Positions 12,135-24,415 of a stretch of 64,000 nt of DNA are shown one piece after another. The position numbers were made by a program, and so were the translations under genes. The notes below the pieces were generated by a model. It was not told the origin of the DNA, made no database searches, and was given only the letters and a program-made list of their open reading frames with translations. Source of the DNA: Ganoderma boninense (lineage: Eukaryota > Basidiomycota > Agaricomycetes > Polyporales > Polyporaceae); contig CM035304.1 of the NCBI GenBank assembly GCA_002900995.3, forward strand, positions 1,889,476 through 1,953,475, given 5' to 3'. Each line of letters begins with the position of its first letter. Position 1 is the first letter of the stretch.

Positions 12135-13392
12135 TTCAGCAAAACAACACCCCATCTTATGGAACTTATGGGGTCAACTTAGAACTTATGAGACCCCATA
12201 AGTTCTAAGACGGGGTGAACTTATATAAGTTATGTACCTATCCTACGTAAGACGGCGCGTCTTAGAGGGATCTTATGGGGCATCCTATAGGTATCTTATG
12301 AAGCATCTTACACAGCTCGGAAGGTCGACTATAGCCCGCAGTACCACGCTGAATATGGCGAAAAATAGATGTATTCCATACGAGTACGATACATAGAAAG
12401 CCAACTACCCAGAAACCCTACGCCAGCCCGACAACCCACTTGCACTAGGCAGGCGCCCTCAACCTCGCGCCCTCAAATGGCACCAGGACGATCATGGGGA
12501 GGCTCGAGGACAGAGAAGGGCGAGAGGAGGATGAGAAGGGGGACAACGGTGGCTCCAGTGTCAATAGGAACAAGGATTAGGGCGGGAGAGCTGGCGGCTA
12601 TGAGCGGCCCTCAGGATGTGACGTGATGCTCGTCGACGTCGAAAAGCATTGGAAACGTTCACTCACCTGCATCGGTAGCGGGTGCCGCAGTCGGGCGCCA
12701 TCAACATGGGAAGCATCCAGGACGTACCTCCATTTATGACATACTTGGGCGTTCAACTGATTGAAACTGACCTTTGGAGACTTGTGCAGTGCCGAAACGT
12801 GTGCGATCGACACTATCCTCACCCAATATGCGATTTCCAAGTCAAAAATTGTAAGACTAACCTAGATACCCCGATAATGGTGGCCCTATTGGTGCCAATC
12901 GGAACCCCTTCACATCGGATTCCTCCCGGTATGGAGACCCGATGCCAGCGAGTACCAGGGAAACTGCCAGTAGTGGTCAAAAGGGGCGAAAAAGACGAGT
13001 CCAGCATGCAAGACAAGACTAGTACCCAGCCAAGAGCATAGGGCGACAGATGGGGACGAACGAGGAAGGGAGACAAGGGGACACAGGTTCGCTCCAACAT
13101 CGGCGCGCTGTCACCGAGGGGATTAGCGCTCAGATTAAGGGCAGGCTTTTGAAATCCTCGGGTTGTGCTCGCACTCGGAGGCGGATTCTCAACAGTGCAG
13201 GACGGAAAATACATTAAAGGGTGGCATAATCAACCTTCTCTGCCATCTTAGGAAAACAGTAAGTGCTTACTTGAATTAACATTGGTCGCAGCAGCTAAGT
13301 TCACCCGTAAGATCGGCTTCCTAAGTTCTAAGCTGAGCTGTAAGTCGTAAGTTCTCCTAAGTTCCGTAGGATGGGGTGTGATTTTGCTGATG
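12135..13392. mobile_element. 1.26-kb TIR element, present only in unit 1
   Basis: Unit 2 has the empty site (around 20554). The ends are imperfect inverted repeats of about 34 bp, starting TTCAGCAAAACAACACCCC on the left and ATCAGCAAAATCACACCCC on the reverse of the right end. A 3-bp CAC is duplicated at the flanks. Subterminal copies of ACTTATG/CATAAGT form a strong inverted repeat near 12172-12206. No transposase frame was recognised, so it is probably non-autonomous. The superfamily cannot be fixed from a 3-bp duplication. Confidence 0.75.
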
Positions 13393-13598
13393 CACCACCC
13401 AGCCCAAGGTGCCGTTTCTGCAGCCTGTAGTCTGCCTGAAAATTCTATCAGGTTTTCCTTCAGGTGTGTCCGTAACTACAGCGGATACTCATACTTCAGG
13501 CATAGGCACGAACATCCCCACACCTCTGCGCCAGTCCCACTGCCAGTCTGCCCGATGCCAGGCTCTCCACACTCGCGGTGGCGATAGACCTCGACATC

Positions 13599-15492
13599 AT
13601 GCATAACCCTACCAAGTCGGAATTTGGAGACTCTGACACACCACTCCGTGCCTCGATGACCAACTTAGTCAGTGAGATAGAGAAATGGGAAGGCCACCTA
13701 TTTACCTTCCTCTCGACAAGTTTCGTGTATGGTTCTACGGGTCTCTCGTGAGTACTCCTCAACTCCTCTCCTCATTCTCCTCTCTGTATCCTAACTCACT
13801 CCCAGCACAATATCCTGTCAAGGCCACATGCACCATCTTGACACGCTGAGCGACATCATCCAGGACATGTGTTCCATATTCAACGCCTCTTTCGTCCGAG
13901 CGGCAAGCAGAGTCCGCCACCGGCGCAATTCACTTGCCCGTATCAATTTCCTGCCGGACGAGGTGCTCCTACCCATCTTTCACGAAGCGACACACAACCA
14001 TCCGCACCGCAAGATCAATGTTCTCCTCACTTGTTCTCGGTGGCGGGACATCTGTTCATCCGACTCCTCGTTCTGGGGCCGCTTCCTCGTCCCGAGTTCC
14101 ACCCGCAATGCCCTGCGCGCCATCTCCGCAGCCCAAGGTCGCCCACTCAACCTCACTGTCGACTTCAAAACGTGGAATAACGACATTCAGAACGCCATCT
14201 CGCAACGAGAGAGCACCGTCCGGTGTCTCACCGCACGCCGTGTGTCGGTGGCCTCAAAGGACACGACGAGCTGGCTGGCGACGTCCTTCTCTGCGTTGCG
14301 GGAGCTAAACGTGGAGAGCGGGACCGCCTACAGCTGGGGCGACTGTATACTCCCACCGTCAATTCCATCTAGACGTTTGCCCCTGGAGTCTCTATCCCTA
14401 CTGAATTGCCGCTTCCCTTACCTCAAACAATGCTATGCCGGTCTTCGCACTCTGTCGATTGTATATCACGCTCCCCCTCTCCTACAGAAGGAAGACTCCC
14501 TACACGATAGCCATCTCCTCGCAGTGCTCCGTGTATCTCCCCGCCTGGAATACCTGACGCTCTGCCACCCTCCCATGTCCGTGCACGAGGCTCTCGCCGC
14601 ACCCCCACGCCATCCTGTTCCCCTCCCCATGCTTCGCCGGCTCCGTCTCCAATTCCACGTCCAGAAAATCGCATCACTGCTAGATGCGATCGAGACTTCC
14701 TCTGAGACCCTCTACTCTGTCGACATCGAGCTGACCGACATGAACCGCTGGGCCGGCCACGAACGTCTCTGGCACAAGCCCCTCCTGACCGCCCCACTCA
14801 CGCCCTTCTCCTCCATCCCCGCACACTCCCTCCCCATGCTCGCCCACCTCGACTCGTTCGCAATGCGATACGGCCGCTCTGTCGTCGGGCGCGGGCCAGC
14901 TCGGCTGCGCCCCAGCGGGCAACACGCCCCCGCCAGCTTCCGCCTCACGTTCTCCGGCCGCGAGTCGGAGCCGAAGTCTAAGTCTCTAGACGACGACGAC
15001 GACGACGTCATGCACGCCGCGTTCGACGACTTTCTCGCGTTCTTGGCGTCCCGCAATCTCCTCGACGACGTCACCCGGCTCCGCCTCGAGGCGTTCCCGT
15101 CCCCCGGGCACGCGTTGCGGATCCTGCGGGCTGCGCCGCGCGCCACGACGCTCGCGATTCATGCAGACCCAGCCAAGGATGGAGGGATGCCCGTGGACGT
15201 CCTGAGCGACGTCGCGAGGACGCACAGGCACTCCTTGCGTCCGATCGCCCCCCAACTGGAGGCGGTCGCGTTGGTCGGGTGCACGGTTGACCCATGGACA
15301 CTGGCTGACCTTGCTGTGGCGGTCCGGTCGCTCGGTATCCGGGTGGTTTCTCTGGAGCGGTGCGAGTCGGACGTCGAGGAGGAGGAGATCATCGCCCGGC
15401 TGAAGGGGGACCCGAACGACAACTCGAACGTGAACGGTGGGTTGGACGTGCGGTGGGTCGAGGATGATCCGAGATACGAGCTTAGGGTTTGA
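13599..15492 (+). CDS. F-box/LRR-like protein, intact copy
   Basis: Two exons, 13599-13747 and 13806-15492, join in frame to 611 residues. The N-terminal exon starts MHNPTKSEFG and has a helix EIEKWEGHLFTFL. An F-box follows at about residues 105-150 (INFLPDEVLLPIFHEA, then LLTCSRWRDICSSDSSFW). The rest has repeated leucine-rich strands such as LRELNVESG, LESLSLLNCRF and LEYLTLCHPP, typical of basidiomycete F-box proteins. Such proteins serve as substrate adaptors of SCF ubiquitin ligases via Skp1; the substrate is unknown. A short acidic run DDDDDD precedes VMHAAFDDF. The second copy at 20.8-22.7 kb is frameshifted. Confidence 0.85.
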
Positions 15493-17168
15493 GACTGTGA
15501 CATAGAGAGCACTGTTTATATGTCAAGACTTGCCATTAGGAACAGCTAATGACTCCGTTGCACGAGCTCGAGGCATGGTGAGACCCCAGGCGCCGCCTAC
15601 CTTCGTTGCCCTCAAACTGTCGGTGTCATCATCTCGACGTCCTCGAATTGCTCTACCTAGGAAAGACCCAGATTTGTTCAGACTCTATCGTAAGCCAGAG
15701 GGTGGCTTCACACAGGTTATTTTCTTTCCCTCTTACGTCTGCATTTCTGGCCAGACAGGGTTCCAACGCCGCCGCCACCCTCACCGCCAGAGCTTATGGC
15801 GACTGAAGCTTCTTGATGAGAGAGAGACATTTAAATCACTGCCATAAGGAACCAACGTCTTCTTGCTTGAAGGTTTCTTGACGTTGCACCGTGACCTCGT
15901 CGGTGATTGTAGTTCCGTAGTAGTATTATCCAGTGGTCGACTCTTCCCACTGCTCGTGACAGTTCGCAGGGAGTAAGTGTCTTTTCTTTCCAACAGTGCA
16001 GTGGGCCGATTGATCGATTCATGAAGCTTTGAATCTTCAACTCGGAAGACCTCCCACTTGCAATATTTGACATAACCAAGTCGATGAACATACAAGGGTT
16101 GTGGTTACTGGGCGCTTAATCAACCATCAGGATGCTGGCGCCGACAGCGGAGGTGGGCACTCGCAGCTCTTGAACTTGAGCTTGACCATCATCATCCCAA
16201 ATCCTATTCTGCTTTCCCTTCTGCAGCTGTGCCTCAACGTTTCATCCAGTCTATCAAGAGCTCACTTTGCGAAGCTTCGCGACGTCTTTTCGCATTCTTC
16301 TGTCCTATATGCGCACCCTGGGCAGACACGAGATGCATACAGCCAGTGCACCGCCCCCATCGCTGACAATTGTGGGGCAGGAACCCTCAATTGGAGATAC
16401 CAAGGCACAGCAGCGACTTCGAGATGGCCGTAAGTATCCTCTCCGCGATCCCAACGCCAGAAGATCCCCCGGACACAAACTCACCGGTGATGGGAGCCCC
16501 GAGTAAGACGTCTTACTCCCACAGCGCTCGAGGGTGTCAGGTACGTTTGGCTTCCAATTCCAGAGTCTTGGCTATTCAGGAGTCAGTGCTCCGTACCAGT
16601 CCGCGCTATGGAAGCAAGGTCCTCGCGGTCATGTCCTCGAATTCAGTCCGCAGCTTGACAGATGACAAGGCGAAGCTGGGTCGCGAACCGTTCGCCGTGG
16701 AGATAGCGGTCACAGACGCGCCCCTCAACGAGCCCCGGCGCGCAGCCCAGCACGCACAGCCTCGTCCGACGCGTCTATTGGATTTTCAAGCTCGAAGCCA
16801 AGTGCTATGCACCAGTATGCACCCCTCACTCAAATTGCAACTTGCCAATGCCAATCAGCACGTTGCTTCCCAGCCTTCGCGACGTTTTCCCTCCCGGCTG
16901 GATTTCCCTGCAGCTGTCTTCAGCTGGCAGATCTTCGCACCTGCAGTGCCATTTCGCACTCGCTGCGCGGCAGGACCACGAGGCTCTGGGCGGGCCGCGA
17001 TAGCATCGACTCGATAATGGGCCATTGGTGTCATTGGGAGCTTGGAGTTTTCATTCCGGCACCGGGGGAACCACGCCACCCGCACAAACCGGAGAACCGA
17101 ACAGCAGCGCCAAGGATACAAGCACCCCCAGATCCAACTCTGCGGGGTTCGGAGTCCTCTGCCCGTAC
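15493..17168. other. Non-coding or unresolved region between F-box and DUF6533 genes
   Basis: The matching region at 22651-24302 is well conserved. A short frame starting MHTASAPP (16333-16429) is kept in both copies and ends at a good GTAAGT donor, so a small spliced gene on the plus strand is possible, but no downstream exon could be settled. The longer open frame at 16370-17017 is broken in the second copy. Confidence 0.35.
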
Positions 17169-17174
17169 TATAAA
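17169..17174 (+). promoter_or_regulatory. TATA box of DUF6533 gene (unit 1)
   Basis: TATAAA lies 113 bases before the start codon at 17282 and is kept at the same place in unit 2. Confidence 0.6.
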
Positions 17175-17281
17175 TGTGTTGGGCGTCGTTGTGAGGGGAT
17201 GGGGGTTGGCTGGAGCTCCTTCTTGCTGTCGCCTCTCTTTGCTTCTACTTCCGAGACTGTATCCTCAGTGGAGGTAGCAAG

Positions 17282-19194
17282 ATGTCTGACGCGGCTGAGA
17301 TTGTCGCTGCCTATCCTCGACTGTACGTTTCATACGAATCTTGTATTTCAGCTTTCGAGTCGTTGACTGACTAGTCATTCGCTGCTCCAGGCTTGTCGAG
17401 AACTACTGCATCTTAGCATCGAGCGGTGAGCTCAAGCACCCTCGCGTCCTTCAAAATGCGTTAACAATCCTTTCTGCAGCCCTCTTGTGGTTCGATTTCA
17501 CACTCACGTTTCCTACGGAAGTACGACGTATCTGGGGACGGCCGTTCAGCGGCGCGACGGTCGTCTACCTCCTCACCCGCTATACCGCCATCTTCGACCG
17601 CGTGCTCTTCATCACGGAGGTACTCCTCTGGAGCTCCAGCGACCAGGTAAGTAGGGGATCGCATCGTACGTACCGCGTGAGGCTGACCGCGTCTGTCTCG
17701 CAATCTCAAGACGTGCGGCAGAATTTCGCGCGCAGATGACATCTTACTCACGTTGAACTACTTTGCTTTTGGCGGTACGAACGCTTTTCTACCAGGTCAA
17801 AGCAGGGCTTTTCTGACTGTGATGTAGCATTCACATGCCTGCGAGTATACGCCGTCTGGGGTCGAGATTGGAAACCTCTTTTGGCTGTCGTCCCACTGGC
17901 GATCATCAAGCCCGCAGCGCTCATTGTAAGTGAAGGTCTCCTGTAAAAGCAGCCTAGACATTCTTCTGACCTGCGGTCACAGTACGAAATCATGCATTAC
18001 ATTCCAAGGCAAGGCGGAGTGCCGTTTGGGTGTTACTATGACTATACACTTTCAGACGCAACGATAGCACAGTAAGTGAGAGCACTGTGGCCCGATCCCA
18101 CCCATGTGCTGACATTGCTCTCGTTAGATGTAGGTGCCACTATGCATGCATCCAAGGCAGGGTTGGCGTGCTGATGCCTCATACGCCGCACCTCAGTGTC
18201 CGCATTAGCAAAGGCGGCGACGATCGCATCCGACGCCATCCTCATCGGCCTCACCTGGGTCAAGACGTTCGGCATCAAGAGGGACTCGTCCAAGCTCGGG
18301 ATGCACACCCCATTCGCGACCTTGCTTCTTCGAGATGGGACGGCCTACTTCATGTACGCTATCAAGCACGTCCATCATCAGGGTCGCCAGTCACTGACGC
18401 CTGCCTGACGTTTAAGCATCTTGTTGCTCATCCAGGTCGTCACCATCGTGTCTAGCCAAGTCGGATCTGTGCGTCTTCTCTGATACTGAGAGTCTGAATG
18501 CGGGCCGCGCCCCATGCTGACCGGAGCGCCCCTCAGCAAATCACAGTTTGGGTCGTGTGGCCCTATTTCGACCAAGTGTGCGTCTCCGTTTCCGTCACCG
18601 TCTCTTCACCATATGCCACATAGATATCCGCTGACCGGGCAAAGCCCACCGTGGCGGTACATATAGGCTGACCGTCATCTTCCTCTCGCGCTTCATGCTC
18701 GACCTGCGCGGCATCCACTTCGGCCAGCACCCGCCCGGGGGGCCCGGCGCGGAGTCGACGGTCTCCGGGCCGGGCATGGTGTTCTCAGATATCCGCTTCG
18801 ACACCTCGCGCATCGTCGGGAACCTCGGCGCGACGCTCTCGTATCCCGACTTCGGGACGCGCTCCAGCATCTCCTCGCAAGCGACAGAGCGCTGCGGCCC
18901 GGAGATCGAGGAGGTGGTCCGCGACGGGATGGGTGGAGGGGACGAGTGGCCGTGGTACAGCGACGAGAAGCCTGTGTTCGTGGACGACCCGTTCAAGGCG
19001 GGGCTGCTGCCGCAGCTGCCTGTGGTGGTGGATATTATGGAGCTGCAGGAGCCGCTGAGCCCGTTGAGTCCTTTGAGTCCGGTGAGTGGCGATGTTACTG
19101 TGGTACTTGATATGCACTCTTCGCTGACATGGGACAGACGTCATGGCAGGGCGAGTCCCAGGCATCGTCATCGCAAGTGTTCTCTCATGTGTGA
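17282..19194 (+). CDS. DUF6533 membrane protein, unit 1 copy
   Basis: Twelve exons give a continuous 405-residue frame: 17282-17322, 17391-17425, 17480-17646, 17711-17774, 17828-17925, 17983-18071, 18128-18129, 18197-18353, 18417-18468, 18537-18577, 18667-19081, 19138-19194. The DUF6533 region starts LVENYCILASSALLWFDF and runs through the PTEVRRIWGRPFSGATVVYL segment. Further hydrophobic helices follow, then RFMLDLRGIHFG and an acidic/Pro-rich tail. Family members are fungal multi-pass membrane proteins of unknown function. The 2-nt exon (AT, 18128-18129) is required: without it the next exon is out of frame. A TATA box lies upstream. Paralogues are at 6.2-7.9, 24.4-26.3 and 63.1-63.6 kb. 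Confidence 0.88.
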
Positions 19195-19704
19195 GGGAAA
19201 ACCTCGAGGGCTAGTAGAGCAGGGCTCGTCGCATGAGAGGTTGGGAGGAGGTCGAAATGTTTGTACGATATCGTATACCCAGAAGGAAGGATATCCGGAT
19301 CCGCGGCGACAATCGCTTGAACTTTTGGATATCCGCATTGGAGAGAAATCCGCTGTCGCATGCGGTGCAAGATGCTGTCCTGCCATGTTCCGCAGGGCTT
19401 TGTAGTCTGTGCCGCGTTCTGACTGTGCTCTCCAAGTGCTCTCGGACATGGCGTTTGGCCGACGAAATGCGTGGGAAACGATGACATAGGTCAGATTGCG
19501 CTGAGATCATGCCGTGAACGCTGTGGCACTTGGCACTGCCCAGCCGCCATTTCCAACATGCATCCCTGTCCTCGGCATCGCTCTCTTGTCTTCTACCACC
19601 ACCACCACTGCGATATCCAGATCCTTCTCGTCTCCGCGCGCAGCCCAAGGTATATAAGCCCGCCATGATCCAGCTCGAGGGCCGTCTTGAATCGATTCAC
19701 CAGC
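19195..19704. other. Unit 1 3' flank, promoter of a downstream gene
   Basis: This stretch equals 62282-62740 at the other side of the giant element. It ends just before the N gap where, by comparison, the Gly/Tyr-rich gene should start. It holds no gene of its own. Confidence 0.7.
19651..19657 (+). promoter_or_regulatory. TATA box, gene lost in gap
   Basis: TATATAA is identical to the one at 62694, which precedes the MSYG gene. The gene itself would fall in the N gap. Confidence 0.5.
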
Positions 19705-19804
19705 NNNNNNNNNNNNNNNNNNNNNNNNNNNNNNNNNNNNNNNNNNNNNNNNNNNNNNNNNNNNNNNNNNNNNNNNNNNNNNNNNNNNNNNNNNNNNNNN
19801 NNNN
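19705..19804. other. Assembly gap (100 N)
   Basis: Exactly 100 N, a conventional unknown-size scaffold gap. It lies exactly at the junction between the two duplicated units, so the junction itself is unverified. Confidence 1.
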
Positions 19805-20369
19805 CATGTCTACACCCTCCTGCGAGATGCGCTCGAGATAATCCTCCCATTGAAGCGCGAAGAGACCGAGGATGAGGGCCGGCTCGCCAACCTCATCGTC
19901 GATGATCTCGGGTATGCATCTTTCGCGCGTGCGGGATGTACCCGACGTGGAGAGCGAGCCTGCGGTGTTTGGTGATGTCTCGAAGGTAGACGAGAGCGAG
20001 ATGGAGGAGCGCCCCGTCGGCGGGGTTCCGATTCTTGAACTGGCGGGGGAACTGGGCGATCAACATCTTCTCAAGGACATAGTTGTCGGCGTAAAAGCCG
20101 AAGTACATGCAGGTGTTGCTGCTCTTAGCCTCGCGACACTCCTCGCGTGTGGGTAATGGGCCAGGGTCCGCCAGTCTCGGGAGGTGCACACGTTTCTTGT
20201 GCGACTTTGACTTGGACTTCTTCTTTGGGACTTCCTCTTCTTCAGGGAGACTTTGCTGTGAGGTTGGTGGTTGGCTTTCGTCAAGCTGGGTGGAATTAGC
20301 AGCATTTGAGAGGATGTCTAAACATCTTTGACTCACCGATAGAGTCCGCATTCCCTTCGTTACAGACAT
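19805..20369 (-). pseudogene. Hypothetical protein, unit 2 copy, broken
   Basis: The start (MSVTKGMRTLSV) and most of the frame match the unit 1 gene. Two one-base losses near 19911-19933 (GGGG to GGG and CGCGCTG to CGCGTG) throw the frame after GYIP, and the 3' end runs into the N gap. These may be true mutations or consensus errors. Confidence 0.7.
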
Positions 20370-20757
20370 GATAGCAATTGAAGATGGATGTGCAACAGTG
20401 CGGTACGTAGTAAGTGTGGAGGTATGGTGGAAGTTCAACTCAGGTTCAAGCCAGCGGTTGGACCTCGGCGCTTACGCGTTTCACACGGATGACCGCCGGA
20501 CTAGATCGCGATCGGACTTGCAAGTAAGTACTGCAGTCACTACTCCGGGACCACCACCCAGCCCAAGGTGCCGTTTCTGTAGCCTGTAGTCTGCCTGGCA
20601 ATTCTATCAGGTTTTCCTTCAGGTGTGTCCGTTACTACAGCGGATACTCATACTTCAGGCATAGGAACATACATCCCCATACCTCTGCGCTAGTCCCACT
20701 GCCAGTCTGCCCGATGCCAGGCTCTCGACACTCGCGGTGGCGATAGACCTCGACATC

Positions 20758-22650
20758 ATGCACAACTCTACCAAGTCGGAATTTGGTGACTCTGACGGAG
20801 CACTCCGTGCCTCGATGACCAACTTGGTCAGTGAGATAGAGAAATGGGAAGGCCACCTATTTACCTTCCTCTCGACAAGTTTCGTGTATGGTTCTGCGGG
20901 TCTCTCGTGAGTACTCCTCAACTCCTCTCCTCATTCTCTTCTCTGTATCCTAACTCACTCCCAGCACAATATCCTGCCAAGGGCACATGCACCATCTTGA
21001 CACGCTGAGCGACATCATCCAGGACATGTGTTCCATATTCAACGCCTCTTTCGTCCGAGCGGCAAGCAGAGTCCGCCACCGGCGCAATTCACTTGCCCGT
21101 ATCAATTTCCTGCCGGACGAGGTGCTCCTACCCATCTTTCACGAAGCGACACACAACCATCCGCACCGCAAGATCAATGTTCTCCTCACTTGTTCTCGGT
21201 GGCGGGACATCTGTTCATCCGACTCCTCGTTCTGGGGCCGCTTCCTCGTCCCGAGTTCCACCCGCAATGCCCTGCGCGCCATCTCCGCAGCCCAAGGTCG
21301 CCCACTCAACCTCACTGTCGACTTCAAGACGTGGAATAACGACATTCAGAACGCCATCTCGCAACGAGAGAGCACCGTCCGGTGTCTCACCGCACGCCGT
21401 GTGTCGGTGGCCTCAAAGGACACGACGAGCTGGCTAGCGACGTCCTTCTCTGCGTTGCGGGAGCTAAACGTGGAGAGCGGGACCGCCTACAGCTGGGGCG
21501 ACTGTATACTCCCGCCGTCAATTCCATCTCGACGTTTGCCCCTGGAGTCTCTATCCCTGCTGAATTGCCGCTTCCCTTACCTCAAACAATGCTATGCCGG
21601 TCTTCGCACTCTATCGATTGTATATCACTCTCCCCCTGTCCTGCAGAAGGAAGATTCGCCACACGATAGCCATCTCCTCGCGGTGCTCCGCGCGTCTCCC
21701 CGCCTGGAATACCTGACGCTCTGCCACCCCCCCATGTCCGTGCATGAGGCTCTCGCCGCACCCCCACGCCATCCGGTCCCCTCCCCATGCTTCGCCGGCT
21801 CCGCCTCCAATTCCACGTCCAGAAGATCGCATCGCTCCTTACGGCGATCCAAACTTCCTCTGAGACCTCTACTCTGTCGACATCGAGCTGACCGACATGA
21901 ACCGCTGGGCCGGCCACGAACGTCTCTGGCACAGGCCCCTCCTGACCTCCCCGCTCGCGCCCTTCTCCTCCACCCGCACACTCCCTCCCTATTCTCGCCC
22001 ACCTCGACTCGTTCGCAATGCGATACGGCCGCTCCGTCGTCGGGCGCGGGCCTGCTCGGCTGCGCCCCAGCGGGCAACACGCCCCCGCCAGCTTCCGCCT
22101 CACGTTCTCCGGTCGCGAGTCGGAGCCGAAGTCTAAGTCTCTAGACGACGACAACGATGACGACGTCATGCGCGCCGCCTTCGACGACTTCCTCGCGTTC
22201 TTGGTGTCCCGCAATTTCCTCGACGACGCCACCCGCCTCCGCCTCGAGGCGTTCCCGTCCTCCGGGCACGCACTGCAGATCGTGCGGGCCGCGCCGCTGG
22301 TCGCGATGCTCGCGATTCATGCAGACCCAGCCAAGGATCGAGGGGTGCCCGTGGACGTCCTGAACTGTATCGCGAGGACACACAGACACTCCTTGCGTCC
22401 GATCGCCCCCCAACTGGAGGCGGTCGCGTTGGTCGGGTGCACGGTTGACCCATGGACACTGGTTGACATAGCGGAGGCTGTCCGGTCGCTCGATCTCCGC
22501 GTGGTCTCTCTGGAGCGGTGCGAGTCGGAGGTCGAGGAGGAGGAGATCATCGCCCGGCTGAGGGGGGACCCGAACGACAACCCGAACGTGAACGGTGGGT
22601 TGGACGTGCGGTGGGTCGAGGATGATCCGAGATACGAGCTTAGGGTTTGA
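20758..22650 (+). pseudogene. F-box/LRR-like protein, unit 2 copy, frameshifted
   Basis: The first exon (20758-20906) and the F-box half of the second (from 20965) are nearly identical to the intact copy. Compared with it, one base is missing near 21775, one near 21864 and two near 21973. The net shift of four bases leads to a stop at 22142-22144, while the original C-terminal frame continues in another phase to 22650. A truncated 430-residue product with the F-box could still be made. Either a decaying gene or assembly error in a duplicated region. Confidence 0.75.
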
Positions 22651-24302
22651 GGTTGTGACATAGAGGGCGCTTTCTATATGTCAAGACTTGCCTTTAGGAA
22701 CATCTAATGATTCCTTTGCACGAGCTCGAGGCATGGTGAGACCCCAGGCGCCGCCTACTTTCGTTGCCCTCAAACTGTCGGTGTCATCATCTCGCCGTCC
22801 TCGAATTCCTCTACCTAGGAAAGACCTAGATTTGTTCAGACTCTATATCGTAAGCCAGAGGGTGGCTTCACACAGGTTGTTTTCTTTCCCTCTTACGTCT
22901 GCATTTCTGGCCAGATAGGAAGTTCCAACGCCGCCGCCACCCTCACCGTCGGATCTTATGGCGACTGAAGCTTATTGATGAGAGAAATCCATTTACACCA
23001 CTGCCAGCAGGAACCGCCCTCTTGTCTTCTTGCTTCAAGGTGTCTTGACCATGCACCTCGTCGGTGACTGTAGTTCCGTATAATCTGGTCGATAGGCTCC
23101 CCCGGGACTCGTGACAGTTCGGGGGGAGTAAGTGTCTTTTCTTTCCAATAGTGCAATGGGCTGATTGATCGATTCATGGAGCGTTGAATATTCAACTTGG
23201 AAGACCTCCCACTTGCAATATTTGACATAACGAAGTCGATGAACATACAAGGGTTGTGGTTACTGAGCGCTTAATCAACCATCATGATGCCGGCGGCGAC
23301 AGCCGAGCTGGGCACTCGCAGCTCTTGAACTTGAGCTTGACCATCATCATCCCAAATCCTATTATGCTTTCCCTTCTGCAGCTGTGCCTCAACGTTTCAT
23401 CCAGTCTATCAAGAGCTCACTTTGCGAAGCTTCGCGACGTATTTTCGCATTCTTCTGTCCTATATGCGCACCCTGGGCAGACACGAGATGCATACAGCCA
23501 GTGCACCGCCCCAATCGCTGACAATTGTGGGGCAGGGACCTTCAATTGGAGATACCAAGGCACAGCAGCGACTTCGAGATGGCCGTAAGTATCCTCTCCG
23601 CGATCCCAACGCCAGAAGATCCCCCGGACACAAACTCACCGGTGATGGGAGCCCCGAGTAAGACGTCTTACTCCCACAGCGCTCGAGAGTGTCAGGTACG
23701 TTTGGCTTCCAATTCCAGAGTCTTGGCTACTCAGGAGTCAGTGCTCCGTACCAGTCCGCGCTATGGAAGCAAGGTCCTCGCGGTCATGTCCTCGAATTCA
23801 GTCCGCAGCTTGACAGATGACAAGGCGAACCTGGGTCGCGAACCGTCCGCCGTGGAGATAGCGGCCACAGACGCGCCCCTCAACGAGCCCCGGCGCGCAG
23901 CCCAGCACGCACAGCCTCGTCCGGCGCGTCTATTGGATTTTCAAGCTTGAAGCCAAGTGCCTCACTTTTGCCCAATGCCAATGCCAATCAGCGCGTTGCT
24001 TCCCCGCCTTCGCGACAATTCCGCTCCCGGCTGGATTTCCCTGCAGCTGTCTTTCAGCTGGCAGATCTTCGTACCTGCAATGACATTTCGCACTCGCTGC
24101 GCGGCAGGACCACGAGGCTCTGGGCGGGCCGCGATAGCGTCGACTCGATAATGGGCCATTGGTGTCATTGGGAGCTTGGAGTTTTCATTCCGGCACCGGG
24201 GGAACGGCGCCACCCGCACAAACCGGAGAACTGAACGGCGGCGCCAAGGATACAAGCACCCCCAGATCCAACTCTGCGGGGTTCGGAGTCCTCTGCCCGC
24301 AC
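22651..24302. other. Unit 2 spacer, no gene resolved
   Basis: Counterpart of 15493-17168, with the same conserved short frame (MHTASAPP, about 23488-23584) ending at a GTAAGT donor. No confirmed gene. Confidence 0.35.
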
Positions 24303-24308
24303 TATAAA
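24303..24308 (+). promoter_or_regulatory. TATA box of DUF6533 gene (unit 2)
   Basis: TATAAA lies 113 bases before the ATG at 24416, at the same spacing as in unit 1. Confidence 0.6.
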
Positions 24309-24415
24309 TGTGTTGGGCGTCGTTGTGAGGGGATGGGGGTTGGCTGGAGCTCCTTCTCGCTGTCGCCTCTCTCTGTCTTTACTTTCGAGACTATATCCTC
24401 AGTGGAGGTTGGAAG

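Larger units (their letters stand above)
11378..19704 (+). repeat. Duplicated unit 1
   Basis: Sequence from the hypothetical gene through the F-box and DUF6533 genes matches 19805-26378 plus 62282-62740, in the same order and strand, with a few percent substitutions and small indels. Unit 1 has the 1.26-kb insertion at 12135 and lacks the 35.9-kb element. Its right edge is hidden in the N gap. Confidence 0.95.

Noticed and set aside
16370..17017. 215-residue plus-strand ORF between the F-box and DUF6533 genes
   Set aside because: The second copy is interrupted (ends at 23950) and no family text is present.
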